A program made the position numbers and the translations under genes. Below are positions 37,201-46,133 of a stretch of 64,000 nt of DNA, piece by piece; positions within the stretch are counted from its first letter, which is position 1; each line of letters starts with the position of its first letter. The DNA lies in the NCBI GenBank assembly GCA_026003355.1, contig BPHC01000004.1:62001-126000 (forward strand), read 5' to 3'. This DNA is from Cyclobacteriaceae bacterium. Lineage in GTDB: Bacteria > Bacteroidota > Bacteroidia > Cytophagales > Cyclobacteriaceae. The notes under the pieces were generated by a model. That model was not told the DNA's origin and made no database searches. It saw nothing but the letters and a program-made list of their open reading frames with translations.

Positions 37201-37367
37201 AGGGCAATTTCCGCCCCACCGACCAGATGATTGCCGTGAAAAACGAGCTTACCGCACAAATTGACGAGCAACTCAAAGCCCTCGAAAGGATATTCAAAGA
37301 AGAAATACCCGCGTTCAATGCACTGGTAAAAGCCAAAAACATTGACGCGGTAATACTAAAAGACTAA
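34218..37367 (+). pseudogene. Exported VPS10/BNR-repeat (sortilin-like) protein, 3' end frameshifted
   Basis: Signal peptide MNKKVYLFLLALVWLIPNLPAQ, then about 860 residues of beta-propeller with many Asp-box repeats (S-x-D-x-G-x-x-W, such as RTTDGGQTW, KSVDAGKTW, KSVDGGKTW, RSDDAGETW). Close relatives are annotated as glycosyl hydrolase or sortilin-like exported proteins of about 1040-1060 residues. The frame is clean to about 36870; then an extra C in CCCCC (36872-36876) and at least four further indels to about 37190 shift it. The true tail can be read piecewise (TGTDEDLKAQFAFQQEVL, IDPIKDRKDAMKDVLDKAK, LNSLAGQGNFRPTDQM) to the stop at 37365-37367. As written it ends early at 37175. Confidence 0.78.
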
Positions 37368-37388
37368 AATCAGCGAGGGCACAACCAG

Positions 37389-37414
37389 AAACCCCGGTAA
37401 AAACCGGGGTTTTT
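37389..37414. terminator. Rho-independent terminator
   Basis: An 8-bp perfect core stem ACCCCGGT/ACCGGGGT with a four-A loop, flanked by A and T runs, lies just after the stop of the BNR-repeat gene. It also sits 3 bases beyond the end of the small minus-strand membrane protein gene, so it serves both. Confidence 0.85.
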
Positions 37415-37416
37415 CT

Positions 37417-37593
37417 TTACAATTTTATATAGCCCCCGATTATGCCCAGCCAGGCTACGGCTCCCAGCAAAGGCAAAAGTATAATAATAATTATCCACAA
37501 CAGGCGCTTTTCCGTATTCGTTTCGCGCTTCCACACATCGTAGATGGCAAGCACCATAATGACAACTACCAGCAATGAACCAAGCCGAATCAT
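37417..37593 (-). CDS. Small two-helix membrane protein, PLDc_N-like
   Basis: A 58-residue frame between the BNR-repeat gene and the 290-residue hypothetical. It starts MIRLGSLLVVVIMVLAIYDVW, has a charged turn KRETNTEKRLLW, and ends in IIIIILLPLLGAVAWLGIIGGYI. Two hydrophobic helices separated by KRETNTEKRLLW plus PLLGAVAW match the short PLDc_N membrane domain, found alone in many Bacteroidota. It is too short for most gene finders. It ends at the shared terminator. Function unknown. Confidence 0.72.
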   Translation of the reverse strand: MIRLGSLLVVVIMVLAIYDVWKRETNTEKRLLWIIIIILLPLLGAVAWLGIIGGYIKL

Positions 37594-37676
37594 AAAGGGA
37601 CTATTGTTTACAGGAGTTTAAACAGAGTTTCATTTTACTACTAACGTATACATTGCGTAATACCGTTGTATTATTC

Positions 37677-38549
37677 TTAGTTTATTTCTTCAAGTGTGTT
37701 CCTTGAAATTTGCAGCAAAGCAGGAACAGCCGCTGCTATGGCAAGCTCCACACTCTCTTCCAGATCGTTACCCAAAAGCACCACTTCTTCCCAGTAATCA
37801 GCTAACTTAAGCATACTGACTGGCCGATCGTTCATTAGTAGCGAATTGTATAAGTGGCTTTGCACTGCAGCTACCACTTTTCCATTCAACACAAATTCAT
37901 ACCCGACAAAGGAAACAGGAATATTTTTTTTACTTTGCCTGTCGGGCTGTGGTTCACTAAACTTTTCACTAAATTCCCTTACGGGAATAATTTCAATTTT
38001 TTGATCCCCGTCTTCCAGTAAGCCCGAAAATGAATACCAGTATGGAGTCTTTCTGTCATACCGCAGTATCAGCTGCAGCACCCATGGCTTTTGCCACGCA
38101 GCACTGCGGTATTCCACACCCCAGCGTTCATCATACACATCGATCGATGAAAAACCCAGTAAAATATTTTGGGATTCCTGCTTTATCTTTTGCACAAAAG
38201 CATAGGCCATTACGCCGGCAGCACCAGATTTTGTGAATTCATACATTAAATTCCACCTTTGAATTCCCGAAGTCTTGATTAATTCAATTTGAACCAGCCA
38301 GGGAAATAGCTGCTGGCCGGGAAACTGTCTGGTAACACCTGCCCTCGAATTTACGAGCTCATATTCACCGAATTTATACCTATGAATTCTCTTAAGAGCT
38401 CCCCGAGTTGAAACATCCAGTTGTTTGGAATTTGTCAGAAGTTCCTCGTTTACCTTCATCCGCAAAACCGGAGGGGGCACTTTAGGGAAACGTTGTGCCA
38501 ACATAGTATGGCACATAATGAAAAGAAAAATAGCCGAAAATGACCTCAT
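37677..38549 (-). CDS. Exported hypothetical protein
   Basis: 290 residues with a signal peptide (MRSFSAIFLFIMCHTMLAQ). No family recognised. The body is a soluble mix of beta and alpha segments. Features include GAAGVMAYAFVQKI, IDVYDERWGVEYRSAAW, YWYSFSGLLEDGDQKIEIIPV and a C-terminal Leu/Glu/Ala-rich helix LGNDLEESVELAIAAAVPALLQ. It looks more A+T-rich than neighbouring genes and lies next to the IS30 remnant, which may mean recent acquisition. No partner gene points to a role. Confidence 0.65.
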   Translation of the reverse strand: MRSFSAIFLFIMCHTMLAQRFPKVPPPVLRMKVNEELLTNSKQLDVSTRGALKRIHRYKFGEYELVNSRAGVTRQFPGQQLFPWLVQIELIKTSGIQRWNLMYEFTKSGAAGVMAYAFVQKIKQESQNILLGFSSIDVYDERWGVEYRSAAWQKPWVLQLILRYDRKTPYWYSFSGLLEDGDQKIEIIPVREFSEKFSEPQPDRQSKKNIPVSFVGYEFVLNGKVVAAVQSHLYNSLLMNDRPVSMLKLADYWEEVVLLGNDLEESVELAIAAAVPALLQISRNTLEEIN

Positions 38550-38600
38550 ACTTTATATAATCAGAATTTCCTATTAAAAATGACTTCTAAGTTCAACCAA

Positions 38601-39374
38601 TAAGTGCAACACAAACGGTTTAAAGAAAGAGGGATTTCTCACCCTTTCGATAGACCGAGTTAATTAAACTTGTGTTGCAATGACAAATTATAAATAACTG
38701 GGTCAAGAGCAAAGGCACGTAAAAGACCGATTATTCAAGCAAGGTAAAACCCAAAAACAAATAACCGATGCTGTTGGGTGCCATAAATCTACTATCAGCC
38801 GTGAACTTAGACGGAATACACCTAAGCGGGGCCGGGGATGCGGGGAATACAATCCGGAGAGGGCTCAGCTAAAGACAGAGAGGCGACATCTGGAAAAGAT
38901 AAGCATACCAAATTCACTGATGATAGAAGTCGATTTAATGGCAGGTAAAAATCATCAGCCTGGCTTGTTGGTCATTACCGACAGGGCCCCTCTAAGGAAC
39001 TCTCTGGTAAAAATATCCACCAGGGCGTCAAAAACAATGGCTCAAGCAATCATCCGTAAAATGAAACCCTGTAAGGATTGCTTAAAGACAATAACTTATG
39101 ATAACGACCCGGCCTATACCCAGCACTCATGGGTAAACGAAGAACTCAAAACCAAATCGTTCTTCACCCACCCCTACAATTCACAGGAAAAAGGAACGGC
39201 AGAAAACAAAATAGGGGTACTGCGCAGGTTAGTCCCAAAGACAACAGATTTTACCAAAGTAACAGCCAGGCAAGTGAGCCGCGTAGAAAAAATGTTCCAT
39301 GACAGACCCGTACGAAAATTTAATTAGCGGACCCCAAATGCACGTATTTTGACAAGCACCAGAAGTTGCACTTA
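38601..39374 (+). mobile_element. IS30-family insertion sequence remnant
   Basis: Inverted ends TAAGTGCAAC (38601-38610) and GTTGCACTTA (39365-39374) flank a damaged IS30 transposase. The span is about 0.77 kb, against 1.0-1.2 kb for intact family members. Ends beyond the matched 10 bases diverge, and I could not identify a target-site duplication. The boundaries are therefore estimates. Confidence 0.65.
38680..39327 (+). pseudogene. IS30-family transposase, nonsense mutation and internal deletion
   Basis: An ATG at 38680 is followed after five codons by a TAA (38695-38697) where CAA or similar is expected. The frame then continues with the N-terminal helix-turn-helix, LFKQGKTQKQITDAVGCHKSTISRELRRN. 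After ERRHLEKI the sequence jumps to the catalytic domain (IEVDLMAGKNHQPGLLVITDRA), so roughly 100 residues are missing in between. The DDE residues appear in DLMAGKNH, TYDNDPAYTQH and EKGTAENKIG. The C-terminus stops at VRKFN, losing the family's final helix. It cannot encode an active transposase. Confidence 0.82.
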
Positions 39375-39402
39375 GCGAGGCGAATCACAGCACTAAGCGG
39401 GT

Positions 39403-40355
39403 TTAATTGGTTTCCAGGATCTTAAATAGTTCATCCAGATCGGGCGTGATGATAATTTCCGTGCGCCTGTTTTTCTGGCGGTTTGGCAGGGGTATCGTTG
39501 GGTGCCAGTGGCATATATTCACCGCGGCCCGAAGCGGTAATTTGCCTGGGCGACACTCCCGACCGCACCAGAATGCGGGTAATGGCGGTGGCACGCATTA
39601 CACTCAGATCCCAGTTATCCTGCATGTATTGCGACTTTTTCGATATTGGCACGTTATCTGTGTGTCCTTCAATGAGTATGTTAATATCGCGCTGGTCTTT
39701 AACAGCTTTAGCCAACTGCTGCAGGGCATTCACGCCCTTTGGGTCCACCTCAGTACTGCCCGAGGCAAACAACAGTTGCTCGGCCAGCGATACATACACT
39801 TTTCCGTTCTTGATATTCACCGTCAGGTCGCTTTCCCTGAAAGCCCAGCAAGGCATTCTGGATGCGCGCTTTTAAATCGTTCACCCGCCTTATCTTTCGC
39901 CGCCAGAACGGTTTCCAGCTCCTTTACTTTTCTTTCGCGCTCGGCCAGGCTTACGCTCAGCGAGTCGTTGGTTTTGCGTGTTTGCTCCAGGCTTTGCTGT
40001 ATGGCCAGCAGCTGTTCGCGCTGCCGGGCCAGGTCGCGGTTTAACTGTCCGCTGCTGGTCATCAGGTTTTTGTAATAGGTATTTAATTGTTCGTATTCCC
40101 TGTTCAATTGGTTAATGCGTTCGGTTCTGGCCCGTACATCTTCGGCCAGCAGCGTGGTGTCTTCGGCCAGTCTTTTCACCTGCCGGTCCAGCGCGGCTAC
40201 TTCTGCGCTTAATCGGTCCACATCGGCATTCCGCTGGGCCAGGTCGGCTTCCAGTTTTACTTTCTGCGCCACCATGTCGTCAAATTTCTTTTTGCTTACC
40301 ACGCAGGAGCTGAACAGGAATGTTGCCAGTCCTGAAAAGCAGCATATTGTTGCAT
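39403..40355 (-). pseudogene. OmpA-family lipoprotein with coiled coil, several frameshifts
   Basis: Reconstructing across frames gives an about 310-residue protein. A lipoprotein signal (ATFLFSSCV) is followed by a long coiled coil (VKLEADLAQRNADVDRLSAEVAALDRQ to LETVLAAKDKA) and an OmpA/MotB peptidoglycan-binding domain (FASGSTEVDPKGVNALQQL, LIEGHTDNVPIS, NRRTEIIITP). Shifts are: a missing T near 40335-40338 just after the signal start, an extra G in GGG and an extra T in TTT around 39845-39890, and an extra A near 39482 before NRQKNRRTE. All are in homopolymers. The intact protein would tether the outer membrane to peptidoglycan. It could equally be intact in the living organism. Confidence 0.75.
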
Positions 40356-40462
40356 TGTGGGTCGGGTTATGCTCATAAAAGTCAATAAGTATGGCCGGAT
40401 AATTTTTTGTATTTAGCACACTAAAGTTTCCGCCAATTTATACATTTAAATTACTTGCAGCC

Positions 40463-41326
40463 ATGGAAGGCATGCTTAAATCCGATGCACTGACAGGGCA
40501 AAACCGTTTTGATAACCGGTGGGTGGTACCGGGCCTGGGCCGCAGCATGGGTAAATATATGCTGGAGCTGGGGGCCGGCGCTAATTATAACCAGCCGCAA
40601 AAAAGAGGTAATTGACCAAACTGCCGCAGCAGTTGATGCAGGAAACCGGCGGAAAAGTGCTGGCCCTCCCGGCCGATGTGCGGAAATATGAAGAAATTGA
40701 GCAGGTTATCCGGGAAGCTGAAAACCACTTCGGACGGATAGATGCAGTGGTAAACAATGCTGCTGGAAACTTTATAAGCCCTACCGAGCGCTTGTCGCAC
40801 CGCGCCTTCGATATTGTGGTAGATATTGTGTTAAGGGGAACCTACTATACCACCCTTGCAGCCGGGAAAAACTGGATTAGCCAAAAAACAGCCCGGCGTA
40901 TTTCTCAATATTGTTACCACCTACGCCTGGACGGGCTCGGGCTATGTGGTACCCTCGGCATGCGGCAAGGCGGGTGTGCTTGCCCTTACCCGGTCGCTTG
41001 CCGTAGAATGGGCCAGGTACAACATCCGCAGTAACGCCATCGCACCGGGCCCCTTCCCCACGGAAGGGGCCTGGAGCCGACTGCTGCCCGGCGACCTGGC
41101 AAAAAAATTCGACCCTGCCGCACGCATCCCGCTGAAAAGAGTTGGACACCACCAGGAGCTGGCCAATCTGGCAGCTTATCTGGTGAGCGATTATTCCGGT
41201 TACATCAATGGTGAGGTGATTACCATTGACGGCGGTGAGTGGTTAAGAAACGGAGGAGAATTCAGCCACCTGGATGCCATACCCAATGAAATGTGGGACC
41301 AGCTGGAGAAGATGCGCGGTAAATAG
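40463..41326 (+). pseudogene. SDR-family 2,4-dienoyl-CoA-reductase-like oxidoreductase, several frameshifts
   Basis: Start MEGMLKSDALTG is followed in mixed frames by the Rossmann motif (ITGGGTGLGRSMGKYMLELG when two extra Gs are removed), IITSRKKEVIDQTAA, DAVVNNAAGNFISP, and the downstream VFLNIVTTYAWTGSG. The 40856-41326 part is intact: AWTGSGYVVPSACGKAGV with the Tyr/Lys-type catalytic region altered to Y-x-x-x-S-x-x-G-K, and SNAIAPGPFPTEGAWSRL. The ordering and the LLPGDLAKKFDPAARIPLKRVG segment suit the DECR subgroup of beta-oxidation reductases. At least five single-base indels in 40500-40900 break it. Confidence 0.75.
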
Positions 41327-41344
41327 GTTATTGCGTTATCATTA

Positions 41345-43969
41345 TTACCGGCTTTCTATTATCACTGTGTTTGCGTAAAGTGTCACTATACGGGGCAGGG
41401 CATCGTTATTCAAAGCCACAGCCCCAGCCTGCATGGGCACAGCCGTTAACTGCATGCCGCGGGCATCGTACAGGTAAGTAAGTTGCTGCACCTGGTCGGT
41501 AATGGTATAAAATATCCGGCCCGAGCCCAGGTTGAAGTACATTACCTTAACGGCATGGTTGCCCACAAAATCATTTGCCACCACTTCGGTTCCGTTTTCG
41601 CTCAGCAAACTCAGGCGCAACGGGCTTTGCCGCACAATAATGTAGCCCTTGCCGGCGCTTTCGCTCACCAGCCAGAACCTGTCGTGCACCGTAGTTTTTA
41701 CCAGAGGTTCGCGCATAGCCATCGTGCCATCGGCCCTAAAGCCCGTTTTTACCCCATCGCGGGAAATACAAACAAATACCGAGTTAGACACACCTGTACC
41801 CATCTCAAGGTAAACATCGCCTGCGGGCCGGGCGTTGAGGTCAAGCGGAAAGCCCTTCAGTACTTCGCCCCTTCTGTTGTACACCAGGGCGCGGCCATCG
41901 CGTCTTACTGCAACTATAAAATCCTTGCCATGAATGCGGTAATGCCTGGCCGGAGCGCAGAGGCGGTCACCGGCACGCATGGGCTTCCAGCCTTCCAGAT
42001 TCACACCCTGCTTGTCGAACATCCAAATATCTCCTTCCTCACCGGTAATCAAAAAGCGGTAGCGCTTGCTGTTATCATAATCCACCACTTCGAAAAACTC
42101 GGGTCGCTGTACCGGAATCTGAACCGGATAGGGGCTCACGTAGTTACCCAGGCGGTCAACCACATGCAGCCTGCCCGGGGTGGCAAAGGCCAGCTGCAGC
42201 TTGCCGTTGGCAAAAAAATCAACCTGGCGGTTGGCGAAAACAACCTGTTCTTTAACCGGTAAATTCCATTGCTCCTTTCCGTCTGGCGTAAGGTAGCGCA
42301 AAGTGCCGGCAGAATCCTGCACCACTATATCGTGCTGCCTTGTAAGGTGGTTTTCGGCTGTAAAAACCAGCGGATACAACCCTGCAGGCATACGTACCTG
42401 CATTACCGGTGATTGAGCTGCCGGGGCTGATTTTTTTCCGGTTATAGACGTAACCGAAAGCTGGGTATAGAAGCTGTTATTCAGATGCGAAAACTGCAGC
42501 GATGAAAAACCCCATTCCGCACAGGCCCGCTGATGGCTGCGATACCATTCCTGCCAGGGCTTTGCCAGGTAAGGAGCAACCAACCCCAGTACTTCCGCGC
42601 CATTTACATAAATACTGAAACTTGACTCAAGCAGGGTGGTTTCCAGAAACTCATTAAAGGCAAGCGATTTTCCCAGCACCAGTTCGCGCTCAATGTCGTC
42701 CAGAAACTGCTTAAGCACCACTGGTGACGGAGCCATGACAAACGTTTTCTCGAAACGTGCAAAATAGGTTCGTGCAAATCCGGAGGCCAGCGAGCCGAAC
42801 AACCGCGCAGGCACTTCGGGTATTTTAATTTCGCGCAACAAATAATTACCGTAACGTTCGGCATAGAGGGTATCTTCTCTTTCGGCAGCATTTGATAGCT
42901 TGTCGAGCATGTTAAACCACAACTCCGGTTTGGCGGCATCGAACAGTACCACACGCGTAAAAGGACCGGAGGGTTTTTCCAGCAAACACACCGAAAGCTC
43001 AGGCCCCAGGCCGGCATAAAGTTCCATCAAATCGGTTCCGGTTAACTGTGATAGTGAGTCGAGCGCCTGCTTATGTTGCTGGTAGTGGGCTTCAAAAAAG
43101 TCAACGCCGCCGGTTGTTGCCTGATGAAATACAACTAATGACCGGTTAGATACCCACGATTTATGCGAGAACGCAACCGGCCTGGACGACTGAAAGGCCA
43201 GCAGGTAATCGGCCTGCCCGGCCGGCAGGGTAAATCCGTTCAGGGTAAGGCTTTCATTGGTTTGCCGTATATCCAGCGCAGCAACCTTACCGGCAGGCAA
43301 AATGCGAAGCAGCTGTTCCGGAAAGCAGTTTAGCCACATGGCTGCAGCCTGCATATTGATAAACAGGTTGCCTGCATCGCGCTGCACCCGCGGAATGCCC
43401 GCCAATGGCGCCGCCAGTGCCGAAAATGCCTGACGACCTTCGGAGGCATAGGTTCGGATTACGTCTTCAACCAGGTAGGGGGTAAAACTTCCGGCATGTA
43501 TATTCTGCAGCGTTATTACCGAAAACGAATGCTCATTCCACCGGTATTCCTTAATGGGCACGCCCTGATACTGGCGTTCGGTAACCCGTATCTGTTTTGC
43601 CGGCAGCCAGTCGGTTATTGCCGTTCCTGCCGGCCAGTAGAATACAAAGTCAAAGTCGTTTTTACTGGTAACATGCATGGAAATAATCCAGCCTTCCCCG
43701 CGGGTAATTTGCTGCAGCACGGCAGTGGTAAGGTTATCGGCCCTTTGCCGGTGAAAAAGCAAGGGATAAAAAATATTCCACAGGCTGTTTGTGGTAATGG
43801 CATCAGCGCAGGCCGGGCAGCTGCCCGGCTCGAACACAGCTATGGCCTGCTGCGGGATAATATTCCAGATGTTAAGCTTGCTTTTTGTAAAGCGGGCAGT
43901 GTAAACATACACGCTGCCGGCCGCCACCAGCAGCACCAAAAAGGTTAAAATCAACGCCCTATTTTTCAC
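41345..43969 (-). CDS. Membrane-anchored hypothetical protein with C-terminal propeller-like region
   Basis: About 874 residues if started at the GTG at 43967-43969 (MKNRALILTFLVLL); a TTG start at 43991-43993 would add 8. One transmembrane segment (about 4-25) anchors a large extracytoplasmic part. Residues about 30-540 are of unknown fold. About 545-870 shows repeats of the form TLRYLTPDGKEQWN, LHVVDRLGNYV, IWMFDKQGVNLEGW, ALVYNRRGEVLKGFPLDL, resembling quinoprotein-like beta-propeller blades. It follows purA by a few bases in the rel-fur-STAS-purA unit. No enzymatic motif is apparent. Confidence 0.7.
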   Translation of the reverse strand: MKNRALILTFLVLLVAAGSVYVYTARFTKSKLNIWNIIPQQAIAVFEPGSCPACADAITTNSLWNIFYPLLFHRQRADNLTTAVLQQITRGEGWIISMHVTSKNDFDFVFYWPAGTAITDWLPAKQIRVTERQYQGVPIKEYRWNEHSFSVITLQNIHAGSFTPYLVEDVIRTYASEGRQAFSALAAPLAGIPRVQRDAGNLFINMQAAAMWLNCFPEQLLRILPAGKVAALDIRQTNESLTLNGFTLPAGQADYLLAFQSSRPVAFSHKSWVSNRSLVVFHQATTGGVDFFEAHYQQHKQALDSLSQLTGTDLMELYAGLGPELSVCLLEKPSGPFTRVVLFDAAKPELWFNMLDKLSNAAEREDTLYAERYGNYLLREIKIPEVPARLFGSLASGFARTYFARFEKTFVMAPSPVVLKQFLDDIERELVLGKSLAFNEFLETTLLESSFSIYVNGAEVLGLVAPYLAKPWQEWYRSHQRACAEWGFSSLQFSHLNNSFYTQLSVTSITGKKSAPAAQSPVMQVRMPAGLYPLVFTAENHLTRQHDIVVQDSAGTLRYLTPDGKEQWNLPVKEQVVFANRQVDFFANGKLQLAFATPGRLHVVDRLGNYVSPYPVQIPVQRPEFFEVVDYDNSKRYRFLITGEEGDIWMFDKQGVNLEGWKPMRAGDRLCAPARHYRIHGKDFIVAVRRDGRALVYNRRGEVLKGFPLDLNARPAGDVYLEMGTGVSNSVFVCISRDGVKTGFRADGTMAMREPLVKTTVHDRFWLVSESAGKGYIIVRQSPLRLSLLSENGTEVVANDFVGNHAVKVMYFNLGSGRIFYTITDQVQQLTYLYDARGMQLTAVPMQAGAVALNNDALPRIVTLYANTVIIESR

Positions 43970-43995
43970 TTGTGCCGATACGGTTGGGTACAAAA

Positions 43996-45294
43996 TTAAA
44001 GGGCGTAGGCATGTCGGTAAAATGTTTGCAAACGATCGGGCCCGGTAGAAACCAGTACTATCGGCAGGCCCAGTTGTTCTTCAATAAAGTTGATGTAGTT
44101 TTCCAGTTCAGCCGGCAGGGCATCTCCGTTTTTCAGGTTGTTTAGCGGAGTATGCCATCCTTTTAGCTTCCGGAAAACGGGTGTAATTTGCTCGTAGGCC
44201 AGGTTAAACGGCATGATGTCGGTTTCGGAGCCGTCATTCAGGCGGTAATGTGTGCATACCTTCAGCTCTTCAAACGGGCTCAGCACATCGGCTTTCATCA
44301 TGTACAGCTGGGTTACACCGTTAATCATCACGGAATATTTCAGGGCTGGCAGGTCCAGCCACCCGCAACGCCTGGGTCGGCCGGTGGTGGAGCCGAATTC
44401 ATTACCCTGCCTGCGCAGCTGTTCACCGGTTTCATCGGCAAGTTCGGTAGGAAACGGCCCCCCGCCCACCCGGGTACAATAGGCTTTGAATACCCCGTAA
44501 ACTTCGCCAATATATCGGGGCGAAATACCCAAGCCGGTGCAGGCACCTGCCGTTATGGTATTTGAGCTGGTTACATACGGGTAGCTGCCAAAGTCAATGT
44601 CCAGCAGGGCTCCCTGAGCGCCTTCGGCTAGTATTCTTTTTCCGTTTTTTAATTCGTTGTTTATCAGATATTCCGTTTCTGTGAGATTAAACTGGCGCAA
44701 AAAAGCCACTGCTTCCAGAAATTCCTCTTCCAGCTGCGGCCAGTTATAAGTTATGGGGTAACGTTCCAGAATGGCAACGTGCTGAGCGGTGAGGCGCCTG
44801 AAGCGCTCGCCAAAATCGTCCAGCAGAATATCGCCTACGCGCAGTCCGAGCCGGCCGATTTTGTCCTGATATGCCGGACCAATGCCGCGCAGGGTAGACC
44901 CGATCCTGGCTTCGCCTTTGGCCGATTCATAAGCCTGGTCCAGCAGCCTGTGGGTAGGAACTATAAGTGTAGCTTTTTTCGATAGGTAAAGGTTTTCTTT
45001 CAGGTTAAGGTTATAACGTTTTAGTGCTTCAATCTCCTTTTTAAACACTACCGGGTCGAGCACGACACCGTTGCCGATAACATTTTTGGCTTTAGGCCTG
45101 AAAATACCCGAGGGAATCTGATGCAACACGTGTTTAATGCCATCAAACTCCAGGGTATGACCGGCGTTTGGCCCGCCCTGAAAGCGGGCTACTATTTCGT
45201 ACCGCGGAGCCAGTACATCCACAATTTTTCCTTTTCCTTCATCGCCCCATTGCAGGCCCAGAAGAACATCAGCTTTAGCCATAGGCATTTTCAT
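43996..45294 (-). CDS. purA: Adenylosuccinate synthetase
   Basis: 432 residues. [14 protein letters not shown] is the GTP-binding loop with the catalytic Asp, [13 protein letters not shown] carries the catalytic His, [12 protein letters not shown] binds IMP, and [20 protein letters not shown] and VSTGPDR complete the signature. It converts IMP, Asp and GTP to adenylosuccinate, the first committed step to AMP. The ATG at 45292-45294 overlaps the STAS gene stop (ATGA); a further in-frame ATG at 45282 is a possible alternative. (p)ppGpp is a known inhibitor of PurA, and its gene here sits in an operon with a Rel/SpoT enzyme. Confidence 0.95.
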   Translation of the reverse strand: [432 protein letters not shown]

Positions 45295-45623
45295 TGAAGC
45301 GGAACTTCGCTTTCGTTCCGCACGGTGGTAAATATGGAATTAAGTTTGGTTATTACCAGAAGTTTCCGCACGCTTTCCGAAGGATTCATCAGATAAACAT
45401 CTCCTCCTCGGTTTCTGAATTTGGTAAGCAGGGTTATAAGCACGCCAATGCCACTGCTGTTAATATACTGCAGGCCCGAAATATCAACTATACACTGGGT
45501 AATGTGTTGTTGCAGGGCATTTTCAGCTGCCTGTATTACAGGGGCTCCGTCAGTGTCGGTCATCAGGTTTCCATGAAGGCGCAGAATAAGCCTGCGGTTT
45601 TGCGTTTCGGTGGCTAAGGTCAT
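45291..45623 (-). CDS. STAS-domain protein (anti-sigma factor antagonist-like)
   Basis: About 110 residues from the ATG at 45621-45623, which overlaps the fur stop (ATGA). The STAS fold is shown by [53 protein letters not shown]. The Ser-Ser in the INSSGIG loop is the site phosphorylated in SpoIIAA/RsbV proteins. No anti-sigma kinase gene is adjacent. Position between fur and purA with both junctions overlapping suggests a translationally coupled operon. Its partner is unknown. Confidence 0.85.
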
Positions 45624-46102
45624 TGGGCTGAGCGGACTTTTTTGTTTTCGCAATCGGGCCGGGTGCAGGAGCCGTACAGGATAAGCGAATGATGGAGTAC
45701 CTTAAACTGCAGCACTTCGCCAGCGGTTTGTTGTATGGCCTGAATGCGCGGATCGCAAAACTCAACCACCTTGCGGCAGTCGGTGCAAATCAGGTGGTCG
45801 TGCTGTCGGTAACCATAGGCGCGTTCGTATTGCGCCTGATTTTCCCCGAACTGATGTTTGCTTACCAGGTCGCAGGCCACCAGTAAATCCAGGGTGTTGT
45901 AAACGGTTGCCCGGCTTACGCGGTAGTTTTTGTTTTTCATGCTTATGTAAAGCGACTCCACGTCAAAATGCCCGCTGCGCGAGTAGATTTCTTCCAGTAT
46001 GGCAAAGCGTTCGGGGGTTTTACGAAGCTCCCTGCTTTCCAGGTAGGCCGTAAAGATTTTTCGTACTTCTTCTACAATAGGGGCGCGTGCAATGGCTACC
46101 AT
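45620..46102 (-). CDS. Fur-family transcriptional regulator
   Basis: 160 residues. The N-terminal winged helix contains [29 protein letters not shown] and [18 protein letters not shown]. The dimerisation domain has the metal-binding [18 protein letters not shown] segment and a second Cys pair GSCTRPDC, so the structural zinc site is complete. It would sense iron, zinc or peroxide; specificity cannot be told from sequence alone. The stop overlaps the STAS start codon. It lies 31 bases downstream of the rel/spoT gene. Confidence 0.9.
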   Translation of the reverse strand: MVAIARAPIVEEVRKIFTAYLESRELRKTPERFAILEEIYSRSGHFDVESLYISMKNKNYRVSRATVYNTLDLLVACDLVSKHQFGENQAQYERAYGYRQHDHLICTDCRKVVEFCDPRIQAIQQTAGEVLQFKVLHHSLILYGSCTRPDCENKKVRSAQ

Positions 46103-46133
46103 ACCGGCAAAGATACGCTATAAACGTGGAATT

